Shown here piece after piece: positions 10,058 through 20,546 of a stretch of DNA of 64,000 nucleotides. Position 1 is the first letter of the stretch; every line of letters begins with the position of its first letter. This DNA is from Alphaproteobacteria bacterium. Lineage in GTDB: Bacteria; Pseudomonadota; Alphaproteobacteria; Rhizobiales; Beijerinckiaceae. The notes under the pieces are model-generated. The model searched no databases and was not told the origin of the DNA. It was given only the letters and a program-made list of their open reading frames with translations. The DNA is taken from contig VGDY01000002.1 in NCBI GenBank assembly GCA_016869555.1, positions 1 through 64,000 on the forward strand. Reading direction: 5' to 3'. The position numbers and the translations under genes were made by a program.

Positions 10058-11629
10058 CTATTCGGCCGGAACCAATCCATTGACCGGCTCAAGCCCACGC
10101 ATTTCCTTGAGTTCGACGCGAATGTTGTAGTCGCTCGCGGCCTTTATGTAATCCTGGATCGTCTCCATGATGTCCTGATCGATAAATCCGGCGCGCGTGC
10201 CGTCGATCACCAGGTAGCTGTTCTCGTCGATATTCTCGAGCAAGTTGCGCAACTGCGCCTTATTAAGGAAAGAGACGTCCTTTTGCAGTCGCAGAAGGTA
10301 GTTTCGGCCGTCGCGCGTCAGCGTGAACGCCGAATGATAATTGGCGCGCAACACGAAGAAGAGGCCCACGGCCATGCCGATGGCCATGCCCTTGAGCAGA
10401 TCCGTCGAGAGAATGGCGCCGACCGTCACGGCGAAGGGCGCGAATTGGTTGAAGCCCTTTTCATACTGCTGAATGAACAGCTTTGGCTTTGCGAGTTTAT
10501 AGCCCGTCAAAATCAGCACTGCGGCCAGGCAGGCGAGCGGAATCATATTGAGTACGCTCGACAGAAACATTGCGCTGAGCAACAGCAGCAGACCGTGAAA
10601 AAAGGACGCCGCCTTGGTATGCGCGCCCGCGTCTATGCTGGCGGAGCTGCGCACGATCACCGCCGTGATCGGCAGTCCGCCGAGCATGCCGCTCACGAAA
10701 TTGCCGACGCCCTGCGCCTTGAGCTCCTGATTTGTGGGCGCGACGCGCTTGAGCGGATCGAGTTTATCGACCGCCTCAAGACTGAGCAGCGTTTCAAGAC
10801 TGCCGATCAGCGCCAAACTCGCAGCCGTCACATAGATATGAACGTCGATCAGCCGAGTCAGATCAGGAAAGCTGAATTCGCGCGCGAAATCTATCGGTCC
10901 GAAGATCGCCGGAACATTGACGAGATGCTGCGGAGCAATCGCCAAGGAGGGAAACAGCGTTTGAGCCACGGTATTGTAGCCGACGCCAAACAGCACGGCG
11001 ACGAGCGGACCCGGCGCCAGCGAGAGGTAACGGTGTTTCTTGATTCGCGGCGTGTCCCAAAGAAGCATGATCGCCACGGAAACGAAGCCGACGATGACCG
11101 CTCCCGTCGAAAAGGAGCGAAAGGCGTCCCAGAGAAAGGAGAGATGGGTGTGGCTGTCATCCTCGAGGAAGGACAGATCGGTCTCAGCGTCGGCGTCATA
11201 GCCGACGGCGTGCGGCAGCTGCTTCATGATCAGGATCAGACCGATCGCCGCAAGCATGCCCTTGATGACCGCGGACGGAAAAAACGCGCCGATGACGCCG
11301 GCCCGCAGAAAGCCCATCGCCACTTGCAGCAGACCCGCCAGCGCCACGGCGAGCAGCATGGCGTCGAAGCCAAGCTTCTCGACCGCGTTCGCGACAATGA
11401 CGGTAAGGCCTGCGGCGGGGCCGGAAACGCTCAACTGGGAGCCGCTCAGAACCGAGACGACGAGACCGCCGATGATCCCTGCGATAATTCCGGAAAACGG
11501 CGGCGCGCCGGAAGCGACGGCGATGCCAAGGCACAGCGGCACAGCGACGAGGAACACCACGACGCCTGCCGGAATGTCGCGATCGAGATAGCGGTAGTAG
11601 TAGTCGAAATGCCTCCTGAACACGCCCAT
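10058..11629 (-). CDS. SulP family inorganic anion transporter
   Basis: DIPAGVVVFLVAVPLCLGIAVASGAPPFSGIIAGIIGG, SGPAAGLTVIV; C-terminal STAS-like segment. Confidence 0.9.
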   Translation of the reverse strand: MGVFRRHFDYYYRYLDRDIPAGVVVFLVAVPLCLGIAVASGAPPFSGIIAGIIGGLVVSVLSGSQLSVSGPAAGLTVIVANAVEKLGFDAMLLAVALAGLLQVAMGFLRAGVIGAFFPSAVIKGMLAAIGLILIMKQLPHAVGYDADAETDLSFLEDDSHTHLSFLWDAFRSFSTGAVIVGFVSVAIMLLWDTPRIKKHRYLSLAPGPLVAVLFGVGYNTVAQTLFPSLAIAPQHLVNVPAIFGPIDFAREFSFPDLTRLIDVHIYVTAASLALIGSLETLLSLEAVDKLDPLKRVAPTNQELKAQGVGNFVSGMLGGLPITAVIVRSSASIDAGAHTKAASFFHGLLLLLSAMFLSSVLNMIPLACLAAVLILTGYKLAKPKLFIQQYEKGFNQFAPFAVTVGAILSTDLLKGMAIGMAVGLFFVLRANYHSAFTLTRDGRNYLLRLQKDVSFLNKAQLRNLLENIDENSYLVIDGTRAGFIDQDIMETIQDYIKAASDYNIRVELKEMRGLEPVNGLVPAE

Positions 11630-11666
11630 ATTCTCCTACTTGGCGGCTTCGCGCCGAAGCGTCGGA

Positions 11667-12314
11667 TCAGAAATCCTCGCCGCCCTGTTGCTGATAGATG
11701 GCGTCGACGTCGCTGCCCGGCGGCAGGGTGATGAGTTGGTGCAGGATTCCGTCGTCGAGCCCGAACACCCAGCCGTGCAGCGTCGGTCGGTGATCCTCTT
11801 TCCAGGCGGTCTGTACAATGGAGAATTGCGACAGACGCATTACCTGCTCGATGACGTTGATTTCGACCAGTCGATCGGCGCGCTCGGATTGAGAGTTGAG
11901 CGCATCGATCTCATCTCTATGTATCCGATAAGTGTCTTTAATATGCATCAGCCATTTGTTGAGCAGCGCCAGCTCGGGACGCTGGCGGTCGAGCGCGGCG
12001 CGAACGCCGCCACAGTTATAATGACCGCAGACGATGACATGCGGAACCTTGAGCACCTGCACCGCATATTGAATGACGCTGAGACAATTGAAGTCGGTCG
12101 CGATCACCTGATTGGCGATGTTGCGATGCGCAAAAATCGCCCCCGGTCGCGCGTTGACGATAATGTCGGCGGGCACGCGACTGTCGGAACAGCCGATCCA
12201 CAGAAATTCCGGCTTCTGATCGGCCGACAGGCGCTCGAAATAGCCGGGATCACGCTCCCGAACCTCTTCGGCCCAGGCCTTGTTCTCGAGTAACAGTTTT
12301 TCGAAGGCTTTCAT
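11667..12314 (-). CDS. can: Beta-class carbonic anhydrase
   Basis: CSDSRVPADIIVNARPGAIFAHRNIANQV and VIVCGHYNCGGVRAAL zinc-ligand motifs. Confidence 0.93.
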   Translation of the reverse strand: MKAFEKLLLENKAWAEEVRERDPGYFERLSADQKPEFLWIGCSDSRVPADIIVNARPGAIFAHRNIANQVIATDFNCLSVIQYAVQVLKVPHVIVCGHYNCGGVRAALDRQRPELALLNKWLMHIKDTYRIHRDEIDALNSQSERADRLVEINVIEQVMRLSQFSIVQTAWKEDHRPTLHGWVFGLDDGILHQLITLPPGSDVDAIYQQQGGEDF

Positions 12315-12571
12315 CCGAGGCCCGATGGTTTCTCTGCCGCCGCGATGAGAAGCGTTGCGGCTGCGACAGCAATATGACAGCGACGCAAGCCGCCTGGAAT
12401 GGGAGTGCGAACCAAGACGATTTGCACCGGCTTTGAGAGGCGCCCTCGCTCAAGCACGACTGACTCTACGAAGGTCCGATCGTCGCGACAAGGCCGCCGG
12501 CTAACATTCGAGTGGCGCCACGCTGGCGCCGGCCGCGCTGAAAGCCAAATCGCTTCAACTGGTTATTTCGG

Positions 12572-14101
12572 CTAGACGGCGCATAGCTCCCGCCAGACCT
12601 GCGGCAGGGCGGCGATGATGTCGTCGGCGATCAGGCCGGGACCAAAAATCTCGGCGGCGCGGGCATGCATCCAGGCGGCGCAGGTCGCGGCGAGAAAGCC
12701 GTCCATGCGCTGCGCCAGCAAGCCGGCGATGATTCCCGTCAACACGTCGCCCGAACCGGCGGTGGCGAGCCAGGGCGTCGCATAGGGGAGGATCGAGGCG
12801 CGTCCATCGGGTGCGGCGACGACCGTGTCCGCCCCTTTGAACAGCACGACCGCGCCGCTCGCCTGCGCGGCGGCGCGCGCCTTGTCGAGTTTCGAGCGAC
12901 AGGCGCAACTGGTGTCGCAGGCGGCGAAAAGCCGGCCGAATTCGCCGGCGTGCGGCGTCATCACCACCGGCCCGGGCGCGGCGCGCGTCGCGCGCCACAG
13001 TCGCTCCGGATCGCCGGCGAAGCTCGAGAGCGCATCGGCGTCGAGCACGGCGGCGCGGCGATAGGCCTGCGGCGCAAGCGCGGTTTCAACTTGCCTGCAG
13101 CTTTCTTCGCTCACGCCCAGCCCCGGACCGATGGCGACGGCGTTCTTGCGCTCGTCGGCGAGAATCCTGGCGAGGCCTTTTGCGCCATCGGACGGCCGAA
13201 CCATGACCGACGTCAGCGCGCTGGCGTTGACCGCGAGCGCTTCCGTCGGGCTGGCGAGCGTGACGAGGCCGGCGCCGGCGCGCAGCGCCGCCGCCGCCGA
13301 AAGCCGCGCGGCGCCGGTGAAGGAGGCGCCGCCGGAGACGACCAATGCATGGCCGCGCGAATATTTGTGGCCTTCGATCTGCGGCAGCGGCAGCGCGGCG
13401 CGCCAGAGCTGGGGCATATTGACGAAAGCCGTCACGCCGATCGATTCGAGCGCCGAAGATCGAATGCCGATATGCGCGCAAACGAGTTCGCCACAATGGA
13501 GGCGGCCCGGCAGCAGCAAATGGCCGGTCTTCACGCGGAAGAAAGTGACGGTCGTATCGGCCTCGACCGCCGCGCCGCGCACCGCGCCCGTGGTGCCGTC
13601 GACTCCGCTCGGAATGTCGACGGCGAGGACATTCTGCCCGCTTTCTCGACGCCAGCGGTTGAGGCGGCGGACCAGATCGCAGGCGTCGGGGTCGAGATCG
13701 CGCGCCAGCCCCGTGCCGAACAGCGCGTCGATGACGAGATCGACTCCCTCGAAGCTGCACGCGAGCGCGGAAGCGACCGGACAGGGCCAGGAGGCGGCGG
13801 CCCGCGCCGCGTCGCCGCGCAACTTGTCGAGCGGCGTCAGAGCGGCGACGCGAACCTTATAGCGCTGCGCGCGCAGCAGCCGCGCCGCGACAAAGCCATC
13901 GCCGCCATTATTGCCGGGACCGCACAGCACCAACACGCGCCGCCCGCTGGTGCGCTGGAGAATTAGGCCGCTCGCCCGCGCGATCGCCGCGGCGGCGCTT
14001 TCCATCAGCGTCATCGCCGGCACGCCGCTCTCGATCGTCAGGCGGTCGGCGCGCGCCATTTGATCTGTCGTAAGGATTTCGAGCGGGAGCGCAGAGGGCA
14101 T
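12572..14101 (-). CDS. nnr: Bifunctional NAD(P)H-hydrate epimerase / ADP-dependent NAD(P)H-hydrate dehydratase
   Basis: LVLCGPGNNGGDGFVAARLL (epimerase) and VVMTPHAGEFGRLF, PWLATAGSGDVLTGIIAGLLAQ (dehydratase). Confidence 0.92.
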   Translation of the reverse strand: MPSALPLEILTTDQMARADRLTIESGVPAMTLMESAAAAIARASGLILQRTSGRRVLVLCGPGNNGGDGFVAARLLRAQRYKVRVAALTPLDKLRGDAARAAASWPCPVASALACSFEGVDLVIDALFGTGLARDLDPDACDLVRRLNRWRRESGQNVLAVDIPSGVDGTTGAVRGAAVEADTTVTFFRVKTGHLLLPGRLHCGELVCAHIGIRSSALESIGVTAFVNMPQLWRAALPLPQIEGHKYSRGHALVVSGGASFTGAARLSAAAALRAGAGLVTLASPTEALAVNASALTSVMVRPSDGAKGLARILADERKNAVAIGPGLGVSEESCRQVETALAPQAYRRAAVLDADALSSFAGDPERLWRATRAAPGPVVMTPHAGEFGRLFAACDTSCACRSKLDKARAAAQASGAVVLFKGADTVVAAPDGRASILPYATPWLATAGSGDVLTGIIAGLLAQRMDGFLAATCAAWMHARAAEIFGPGLIADDIIAALPQVWRELCAV

Positions 14102-14220
14102 GGCGCGATGGTGACCGAAGGGCGTCGCCCGCGCAATGGGCGCCGCCCACAAGATAAACGCAACGCACGTTAATGCGGCGCCGCATTTCGCCACGCGCGC
14201 CTTTCCGCTATGTCAGCAAG

Positions 14221-14730
14221 ATGCTCAGCGCTGTTTTGATCGCCTTCGACTCTCCCAAGGCGCCGCTGCGCCGCGAATCTGTGGCGCGCAGCCTCGAGTC
14301 GCTGATCGACTCATGCTTGCAGGGGCTCGTCGCCGACGCCCTAATCGTCGCTGAGCCCACCGGAGGTCTGGAAGGCGTCGCCGATGAAGCCGGCTGCGCG
14401 CTGATCGAAGCGTCGCGCGCCGACGGCGTCGCGCAGGCGCTGAAGGCGGCGCGGCGCGACCATGTCTTCCTTCTTCTCGCGGGTTTTGCAGTGGAGCGCG
14501 GCTTCGCCGACGAGGCGCAGGATTTTTTCGCTTACGGCGATCGAAGCCGTCCCCGCACGCTTCGCCTGGCGCCCGATTCCTTGATCACCCGCCTGGCGCC
14601 CGGCCTGGCGCGGCCGGTCGGCCTCATTGCGACAAAACTTGCGCTCGCCGCGGCGGGGAGCGCGGATTTCGGCCGACTCGCGCGCAAATTGCGCGGCCCG
14701 GATCTGTCGACCCGCGCCCGCCGCGTCTGA
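14221..14730 (+). CDS. Conserved hypothetical protein (possible glycosyltransferase-like fold)
   Basis: Open ORF with plausible start MLSAVLIAFDSPKAPLRRESVARSLESLIDS; coding-like composition only. Confidence 0.5.
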   Translation: MLSAVLIAFDSPKAPLRRESVARSLESLIDSCLQGLVADALIVAEPTGGLEGVADEAGCALIEASRADGVAQALKAARRDHVFLLLAGFAVERGFADEAQDFFAYGDRSRPRTLRLAPDSLITRLAPGLARPVGLIATKLALAAAGSADFGRLARKLRGPDLSTRARRV

Positions 14731-14736
14731 CCGGCG

Positions 14737-15645
14737 TCAGTTCGCGAATGTATTGCAGGCGTCGACGCTCCCCGTGCGCAAGCCTTTCAGCAGCCACTGG
14801 GTGCGTTGCGCGGCGGAGCCATGGGTGAAACTGTCCGGCACCACATAGCCGCGCGTCGCTTTTTGCATGCGATCGTCGCCGATCGCCTGCGCCGAAGCGA
14901 CCGCCTGCTCGATATCGCCCTCTTCGAGAATCGGCTTCTGCTTGTTGGCGTTATTGGCCCAAACGCCGGCGAGGCAATCCGCCATCAACTCCGCCCGCAC
15001 CGAAAGCGCATTGGCTTCCGACCGGCTGCCCGCCATTTGCTGCGCGCGCTGGATTTTCGGCAGAATGCCCATCAGATTCTGGATGTGATGGCCCATCTCG
15101 TGAGAGATCACATAGGCATAGGCGAAATCTCCGCCGCCGCCGAAGCGGCGCTGCATGTCGCGGAAGAAGGTGGTGTCCAGATAAATGCGCTGGTCGAGCG
15201 GACAATAGAACGGCCCCATCGCCGACTGCGCCGCTCCGCAACGCGACTGCGTGTAGCCGCTGTAGAGCACCAGCCGCGGCGGCTGGAAACGCACCCCCTT
15301 TTGCTGCGGCAGCACCTGCGACCAAACCTGCTCGTTGGAGCCCACCACCTTCGCTACGAAAGTGCCGATTTGATCGGCCGGCGCGCTTTGCCGGGTCTCC
15401 TGCTGGCGAGGCGGCGCCGCTTCGCGTTCTTGGCGCATATTGTTGATCACCTGCGCCCCGCCGATGAGCAGCGCCGGATTGATGCCGAGCGCCCAGCCGA
15501 TGAGGCCGAGAATCACCATCGTGCCAAGGCCGATGCCGCCCGCGCCCATACGCGGCCCGCCCGCGATCGTTGGACCCTGGCCGCGCCGATCCTCGATATT
15601 TTCGGACGACTGGAGTTCTTCCCATTTCATATTCGCGCGCTCCAA
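14737..15645 (-). CDS. Neutral zinc metallopeptidase (YpfJ family)
   Basis: MKWEELQSSENIEDRRGQG N-terminus, AYVISHEMGHHIQNLMGIL zinc motif, ELMADCLAGVWANNA. Confidence 0.9.
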   Translation of the reverse strand: MERANMKWEELQSSENIEDRRGQGPTIAGGPRMGAGGIGLGTMVILGLIGWALGINPALLIGGAQVINNMRQEREAAPPRQQETRQSAPADQIGTFVAKVVGSNEQVWSQVLPQQKGVRFQPPRLVLYSGYTQSRCGAAQSAMGPFYCPLDQRIYLDTTFFRDMQRRFGGGGDFAYAYVISHEMGHHIQNLMGILPKIQRAQQMAGSRSEANALSVRAELMADCLAGVWANNANKQKPILEEGDIEQAVASAQAIGDDRMQKATRGYVVPDSFTHGSAAQRTQWLLKGLRTGSVDACNTFAN

Positions 15646-15800
15646 CCGGCGCCCAGGGGCGCTACTGACTGCTATTTAAGCGAGCTTGCCGGCTCTGGGT
15701 AGAGTAGTAAAGAGCCGCGACGCGCGCGGCCTGCGGCCCCCAGCTGGGGTCACGCAAAAGAACACGCGCGTAGACAGCCCCAAAATACCGGCGCCCTCTC

Positions 15801-16850
15801 ATGATGAACATGCGTGCAGATTCAAGTAAGATACAAATAATCGTGAGCGTTATTCATCATTATTTCATCTATATTATCGTCGTTTCTTATGTTGCAGCGG
15901 CGCTTTGGCCGGCAATGGGGCTGAAGATTCGCAGCTTCGAATTCAGTTCGCGCGATCTGGTTCCCGTGCAATTGAATGTTTCGCTGCCAACGATGATGTT
16001 AGCGCTCTTACTCTTCAATGCCGGATTCGCCGCCAGAACCGGCGACATCAAAAACCTGCTCAACCGACCGAAGTTGTTGGTGTCTGGGCTGGCGGCGAAC
16101 ATTGTCGTTCCGCTCGCATTTATCGCCGCAATGAGCGCCACGCTGACCCTTTGGCACAACCCCCAGGAGGTTCAACAAATCCTCGTAGGACTGGCCCTGA
16201 TCGCCTCCATGCCAATTGCCGGCGCCTCGACAGCCTGGTCTCAAAACGCCAATGGCAATCTCGCATTGAGCCTGGCGCTGGTGTTGCTGACGACGCTGCT
16301 CAGTCCGATCGTGACGCCGTTCGTTTTCCACGGAGTCGGATACATGACGATCGGGGATTATTCCGAAGACCTGCATGAGCTCGCTTCCCGCGGCGCATTC
16401 GCCTTTCTCGGCGCTTGGGTGATTCTGCCGACGGTTTTGGGGCTTGCGGTCAACAGACTCGCGGGCCAAGCCCGCGTCGTAGCCGCGAGCCCTTACTTGA
16501 AGATCGCCAATATGACTGTCCTGGCGCTCCTCAACTATTCCAACGCAGCATTGGCGTTGCCGAATGTCGTCGCTCGGCCCGACCTCGATTTTTTAGGCGC
16601 GATTTTGGCGATCGTCGGCGGCTTATGCTTCGTTATGTTCGGCGCCGGCTATGGACTGTCGCGCGCTTTAAGCGCCAGTCGAGCAGATACGGCTTCGATG
16701 ATGTTTGGCCTGGGCATGAACAACAATGGCGCCGCGCTAGTGCTCGCCTCAATGGCCCTAGCCGAACACCCCGAAGTGATGCTGCCGGTCATCTTCTATA
16801 ATCTGATCCAACATTTTGCAGCGTCTTTCGTCGATCGCGCAGTTTCTTGA
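15801..16850 (+). CDS. Bile acid:sodium symporter family transporter
   Basis: Multiple TM segments; SMPIAGASTAWSQNANGNLALSLALVLLTTLLSPIVTP and FGLGMNNNGAALVLAS motifs. Confidence 0.75.
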   Translation: MMNMRADSSKIQIIVSVIHHYFIYIIVVSYVAAALWPAMGLKIRSFEFSSRDLVPVQLNVSLPTMMLALLLFNAGFAARTGDIKNLLNRPKLLVSGLAANIVVPLAFIAAMSATLTLWHNPQEVQQILVGLALIASMPIAGASTAWSQNANGNLALSLALVLLTTLLSPIVTPFVFHGVGYMTIGDYSEDLHELASRGAFAFLGAWVILPTVLGLAVNRLAGQARVVAASPYLKIANMTVLALLNYSNAALALPNVVARPDLDFLGAILAIVGGLCFVMFGAGYGLSRALSASRADTASMMFGLGMNNNGAALVLASMALAEHPEVMLPVIFYNLIQHFAASFVDRAVS

Positions 16851-16878
16851 CAGACTCGCACGAAATCTTAGCGGCGGC

Positions 16879-17721
16879 TCAAGGCGCGCCCCATTCGACC
16901 GGCCATTCTTCCCGCAGCCGGCCGCCGAGCCGCACCGGCGCGATCATCGCCGCGAGTCCGTCGGCGCGTATCTCCGCCGCCACGCCGCAGAAGGTCGCCT
17001 CGCCATTCGCGGGTTCGTAGCGCGCGCCTGGCGTCTTGCGCAGGAAGCGGCGCAGCGGCTCCTCCTTGTCCATGCCGACGACGGAATCATAATCGCCGGT
17101 CATGCCGGCGTCGGTCTGATAGGCGGTGCCGCCCGGCAGGATCTGCGCGTCGGCGGTCGGCGTATGGGTGTGCGAGCCGACCACCAGGGATGCGCGGCCG
17201 TCGACGAAATGCGCCATCGCCATTTTCTCGCTCGACGCCTCGGCGTGCATGTCGATGATGATGGCGTCGCAGCCGACGCCCAGCGGACAGGCGCCGAGTT
17301 CGCGCTCGATCGCCGCGAAAGGATCGTCGAGCGCATCCATGAACACGCGGCCCATCGGGTTGACGACGAGCACCTGCCGCCCGCCGCCCGCGGAGAAGAC
17401 GCCGGCGCCGCGCCCCGGCGTTCCCGGCGGGTAATTGATCGGGCGCAAAAGCCGGGGCTGACGTTCGATGAAGACGAGCGCCTCGCGTTGGTCGAAGGCG
17501 TGATTGCCGAGAGTCACGCAATCCACGCCAAGGCCGAGCAATTCGTCGCAGATCGCTTCGGTGATGCCGAACCCTCCGGCGGCGTTCTCGCCATTGGCGA
17601 CGACGAAGTCGAGCGCCCATTTTTCGCGCAGTCGCGGCACGAATCGCGACATCGCCGCGCGGCCGGAACGGCCCAGCACGTCGCCGATGAAGAGAAAGCG
17701 GAGCGGCCCAGATTTCGACAT
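16879..17721 (-). CDS. TIGR00282 family metallophosphoesterase (YmdB-like)
   Basis: LFIGDVLGRSGRAAM, VANGENAAGGFGIT, TLGNHAFDQ, VVGSHTHTPTADAQILPGGTAYQTDAGMTG. Confidence 0.92.
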   Translation of the reverse strand: MSKSGPLRFLFIGDVLGRSGRAAMSRFVPRLREKWALDFVVANGENAAGGFGITEAICDELLGLGVDCVTLGNHAFDQREALVFIERQPRLLRPINYPPGTPGRGAGVFSAGGGRQVLVVNPMGRVFMDALDDPFAAIERELGACPLGVGCDAIIIDMHAEASSEKMAMAHFVDGRASLVVGSHTHTPTADAQILPGGTAYQTDAGMTGDYDSVVGMDKEEPLRRFLRKTPGARYEPANGEATFCGVAAEIRADGLAAMIAPVRLGGRLREEWPVEWGAP

Positions 17722-17825
17722 GGACCGTCTTAGCCTGCGCGCGCCACGAGAGCAAAGCGACGCGGCGGTTGCGCGGCGGCGCGGCGTTTCATAACTGGGG
17801 CGGGCTGATGTAACATCCCTTTCCA

Positions 17826-19028
17826 TTGAAAGCGCCGCCGCACATGCAAGACGCCGCCGAACGCCCCGCCGTCCTGACGCAAAGAGAAGCGCCGGCGCGG
17901 CCTTACGTCGTTTTCGAAGACGGCCGCGGCGGCGGGCAGGCGCTGTTGTTCGACGCGCCGGAGGAGATCATCGTCGCGCGCGCGGCGGATGAGGTCTCGG
18001 CAGCCTTTGAACGAATGGAGGCGGCGACGAGACGCGGCCTCTATCTCGCCGGCTACGCCGGCTATGAGCTTGGCTACGCCCTGGAGCCGAAATTCGCGAA
18101 CCAAGCGGCGCCGACGGCGCGGACGCCGCTTCTTCTGTTCGGCGCATTCCGGGCGCCTCGGCCCTGGTCGCTACCGCCGGCTGAAAGCGCCGCGCCGAAC
18201 ATTCCGCTTTCGCCCGCCTGGACGCAGGAAGATTACACGAGCCGCTTCAACAAGTGCCGCGACTATATTTTCGCCGGCGACGTCTATCAGATCAATCTCA
18301 CCTTCCCGCTGTACGGGCGCTATGACGGCGATCCGCTTGCGCTCTACCGCGGCCTGCGCAAGCGCCAGCCGGTCGCTTATGGCGGCGTCGTGGCGCTGGA
18401 GGATGAAACCGTCGTCTCGCTGTCGCCGGAAGTGTTCTTCGAGGCGCAGGGCCGCGATATCCGCGCGCGCCCGATGAAGGGCACGGCGCAGCGCGGCGCA
18501 TTGCCGACCGAAGACATGGCGCGCGCGCAATATCTCGTCGAAGACGAAAAGTCGCGCGCCGAAAATCTGATGATCGTCGATCTCTTACGGAACGATCTCT
18601 CTCGCCTTGCCGTCGTCGGCACGGTGAAGGTCACCGATCTCTTCACCATCCAGACCTATCCGACGCTGCATCAAATGACATCTGGCATCGAGGCGCGGCT
18701 GCGCGACGAGGTGAGTTTGAAGGATGTGTTTACCGGACTTTTCCCTTGCGGCTCGGTGACCGGCGCGCCGAAGATTCGGGCGATGGAGATCATTCGCGAT
18801 CTCGAATGCGCGGCGCGCGGCGTCTATTGCGGGGCGCTCGGCGTCATCGCGCCGGACGGCGACATTCGCTTTAATGTCGCGATCCGCACGCTGACGATTT
18901 TTCCGGGCGGCGACCTCGTCTGCAATGTCGGCTCCGCCATCGTGGCCGATTCCCGCGCGCGCGAAGAGTATGAGGAATGTCTGATCAAGGCGCGCTTCCT
19001 GACGGGCGCGAGAGCGACTTCGGCCTGA
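17826..19028 (+). CDS. pabB: Aminodeoxychorismate synthase component I
   Basis: Chorismate-binding motifs AGDVYQINLTFPL, IVDLLRNDLSRLAVVGTVKVTDLF, LFPCGSVTGAPKIRAMEII. Confidence 0.9.
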   Translation: MKAPPHMQDAAERPAVLTQREAPARPYVVFEDGRGGGQALLFDAPEEIIVARAADEVSAAFERMEAATRRGLYLAGYAGYELGYALEPKFANQAAPTARTPLLLFGAFRAPRPWSLPPAESAAPNIPLSPAWTQEDYTSRFNKCRDYIFAGDVYQINLTFPLYGRYDGDPLALYRGLRKRQPVAYGGVVALEDETVVSLSPEVFFEAQGRDIRARPMKGTAQRGALPTEDMARAQYLVEDEKSRAENLMIVDLLRNDLSRLAVVGTVKVTDLFTIQTYPTLHQMTSGIEARLRDEVSLKDVFTGLFPCGSVTGAPKIRAMEIIRDLECAARGVYCGALGVIAPDGDIRFNVAIRTLTIFPGGDLVCNVGSAIVADSRAREEYEECLIKARFLTGARATSA

Positions 19029-19648
19029 TCGAAACGCTGCTGTGGACGCGCGGCGAAGGCTTTTCTTTGCTGCCCGAACATCTCGCGCGGCTCGCCGCTT
19101 CGAGCGCGGCGCTCGGCTTCGTCTATGAGGAAGCGGGCGTGCGCGGCGCGCTGAACGCCGCCGTCGCGCAAGCCGCGAGCGAGCGCCTTCGCTTGCGGCT
19201 GGTGCTTGCACGCGACGGGACGATCGAAACCAGCGTCACGCCGATGGAACCGATTTCGCCCGACGCTGTCTGGCGGGTTTCGGTCGCCGAGCGGCGCTTT
19301 TCCTCCGCCGATCCTCTGTTGCGCCACAAGACGACGCGGCGCGCGCTTTATGAAGACGCGCTCACTGATGCGGCGCAGCGCTGCGGGGCCGATGAAGTTC
19401 TCTTTCAAAACGAGCGCGGCGAGCTTTGCGAAGCGGCGCGCTGCAACCTCTTCGTTCCGCAAGGCGAAGTCTTGCTTACTCCGCCGCTTTCCTGCGGCCT
19501 GCTGCCGGGAACGCTGCGCGCAGCGCTGATTGCACACGGGCGCGCCCGCGAATCGATCCTGCGGCTTGAAGATCTTTCGCAATCGGAATTTTTCCTCGGC
19601 AATTCGGTGCGCGGGCTCATTCGCGCGCGGCTTGTCGATTGGGGATGA
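18977..19648 (+). CDS. pabC: Aminotransferase class IV (aminodeoxychorismate lyase-like)
   Basis: FGLIETLLWTRGEGFSLLPEHLARL and DEVLFQNERGELCEAARCNLFV; start overlaps the pabB end by about 52 nt. Confidence 0.83.
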   Translation: MSDQGALPDGRESDFGLIETLLWTRGEGFSLLPEHLARLAASSAALGFVYEEAGVRGALNAAVAQAASERLRLRLVLARDGTIETSVTPMEPISPDAVWRVSVAERRFSSADPLLRHKTTRRALYEDALTDAAQRCGADEVLFQNERGELCEAARCNLFVPQGEVLLTPPLSCGLLPGTLRAALIAHGRARESILRLEDLSQSEFFLGNSVRGLIRARLVDWG

Positions 19649-19669
19649 GCGGCCCGCCTCTCCTCTCGC

Positions 19670-20536
19670 TCAACCATGCCGCCAGACTTTAACTGCTGAT
19701 AGGAGGAGAATGCCTGCCAGCAGCGGCGGCAGGATCGCGCTCGGAACAATGCCGAGCGCCAGTCCTCCAATGAATGCGCCGACGACCGAGCCAAGCGCCA
19801 TGACCAGGAGGAACAATCGGTTCCGTGCAAGCACGGCGAAACTCCGGTCAAGACTATAGCGGGCGAATCCCACCATCATCGTCGGTAGGCTGATCGCCAG
19901 CGAGAGACTTCCCGCGAGTTTGATATCCTCGCCGAACAGCAGCACCAGAGTCGGAATCAGCAGTTCGCCTCCCGCCACGCCGAGAAGCGATGCGACGACG
20001 CCAATCGCGAATCCCGCCGCCGTCCCCGCAACGATCCGAAGGCCGCCGGTGGCCAGCACCTGACCATCGGCGTGCTGATGGTGCCCGAACAGCAGCAGCG
20101 CGGCGATGCCCACCAGCAAAAGGGCGATGACGCGGTAGAGCGTCGCTGAGCTGATGCGGGTCGCCCAGCCAGCCCCAAGCCACGCGCCGAGCAGGCTCCC
20201 GCCAAGCAGATTCAGAACAACAGGCCACTCAGCGGCGACGTCCGCCAACGGCACGGTCGCGGCCCTGAAAGGCAATGCCGAAGCCACGACGATCAGGCTT
20301 GTCGCTTTATTGACAATCACCGCTTGAAGAGCAGGAAACCGAAATGCGCCGATCAGAAGCGGCAGCCGAAACTCGGCGCCGCCCAAACCGATCAGACCGC
20401 CGAGGATTCCGATGACTGTCCCGCAGCCGAACGCCGCCGCTTTGTTGTTCCGCACGCTCGCCTCCAGTTGTTCCGCCGCCGGCAGGGAACATGCGACCGG
20501 AGCGAGCCACGGACGCGACCATTTGATTTGGCGCAT
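19670..20536 (-). CDS. Sulfite exporter TauE/SafE family protein
   Basis: GIIGGLIGLGGAEFRLPLLIG-like repeat and VVASLLGVAGGELLIPTLVLLFG. Confidence 0.85.
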   Translation of the reverse strand: MRQIKWSRPWLAPVACSLPAAEQLEASVRNNKAAAFGCGTVIGILGGLIGLGGAEFRLPLLIGAFRFPALQAVIVNKATSLIVVASALPFRAATVPLADVAAEWPVVLNLLGGSLLGAWLGAGWATRISSATLYRVIALLLVGIAALLLFGHHQHADGQVLATGGLRIVAGTAAGFAIGVVASLLGVAGGELLIPTLVLLFGEDIKLAGSLSLAISLPTMMVGFARYSLDRSFAVLARNRLFLLVMALGSVVGAFIGGLALGIVPSAILPPLLAGILLLSAVKVWRHG

Positions 20537-20546
20537 TATTGAAAAA

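Noticed and set aside
10013-11731. 572-aa plus-strand ORF opposite the SulP gene
   Set aside because: Composition rich in R/H/D/Q typical of antisense frames in high-GC DNA; the minus strand encodes a clear SulP transporter.
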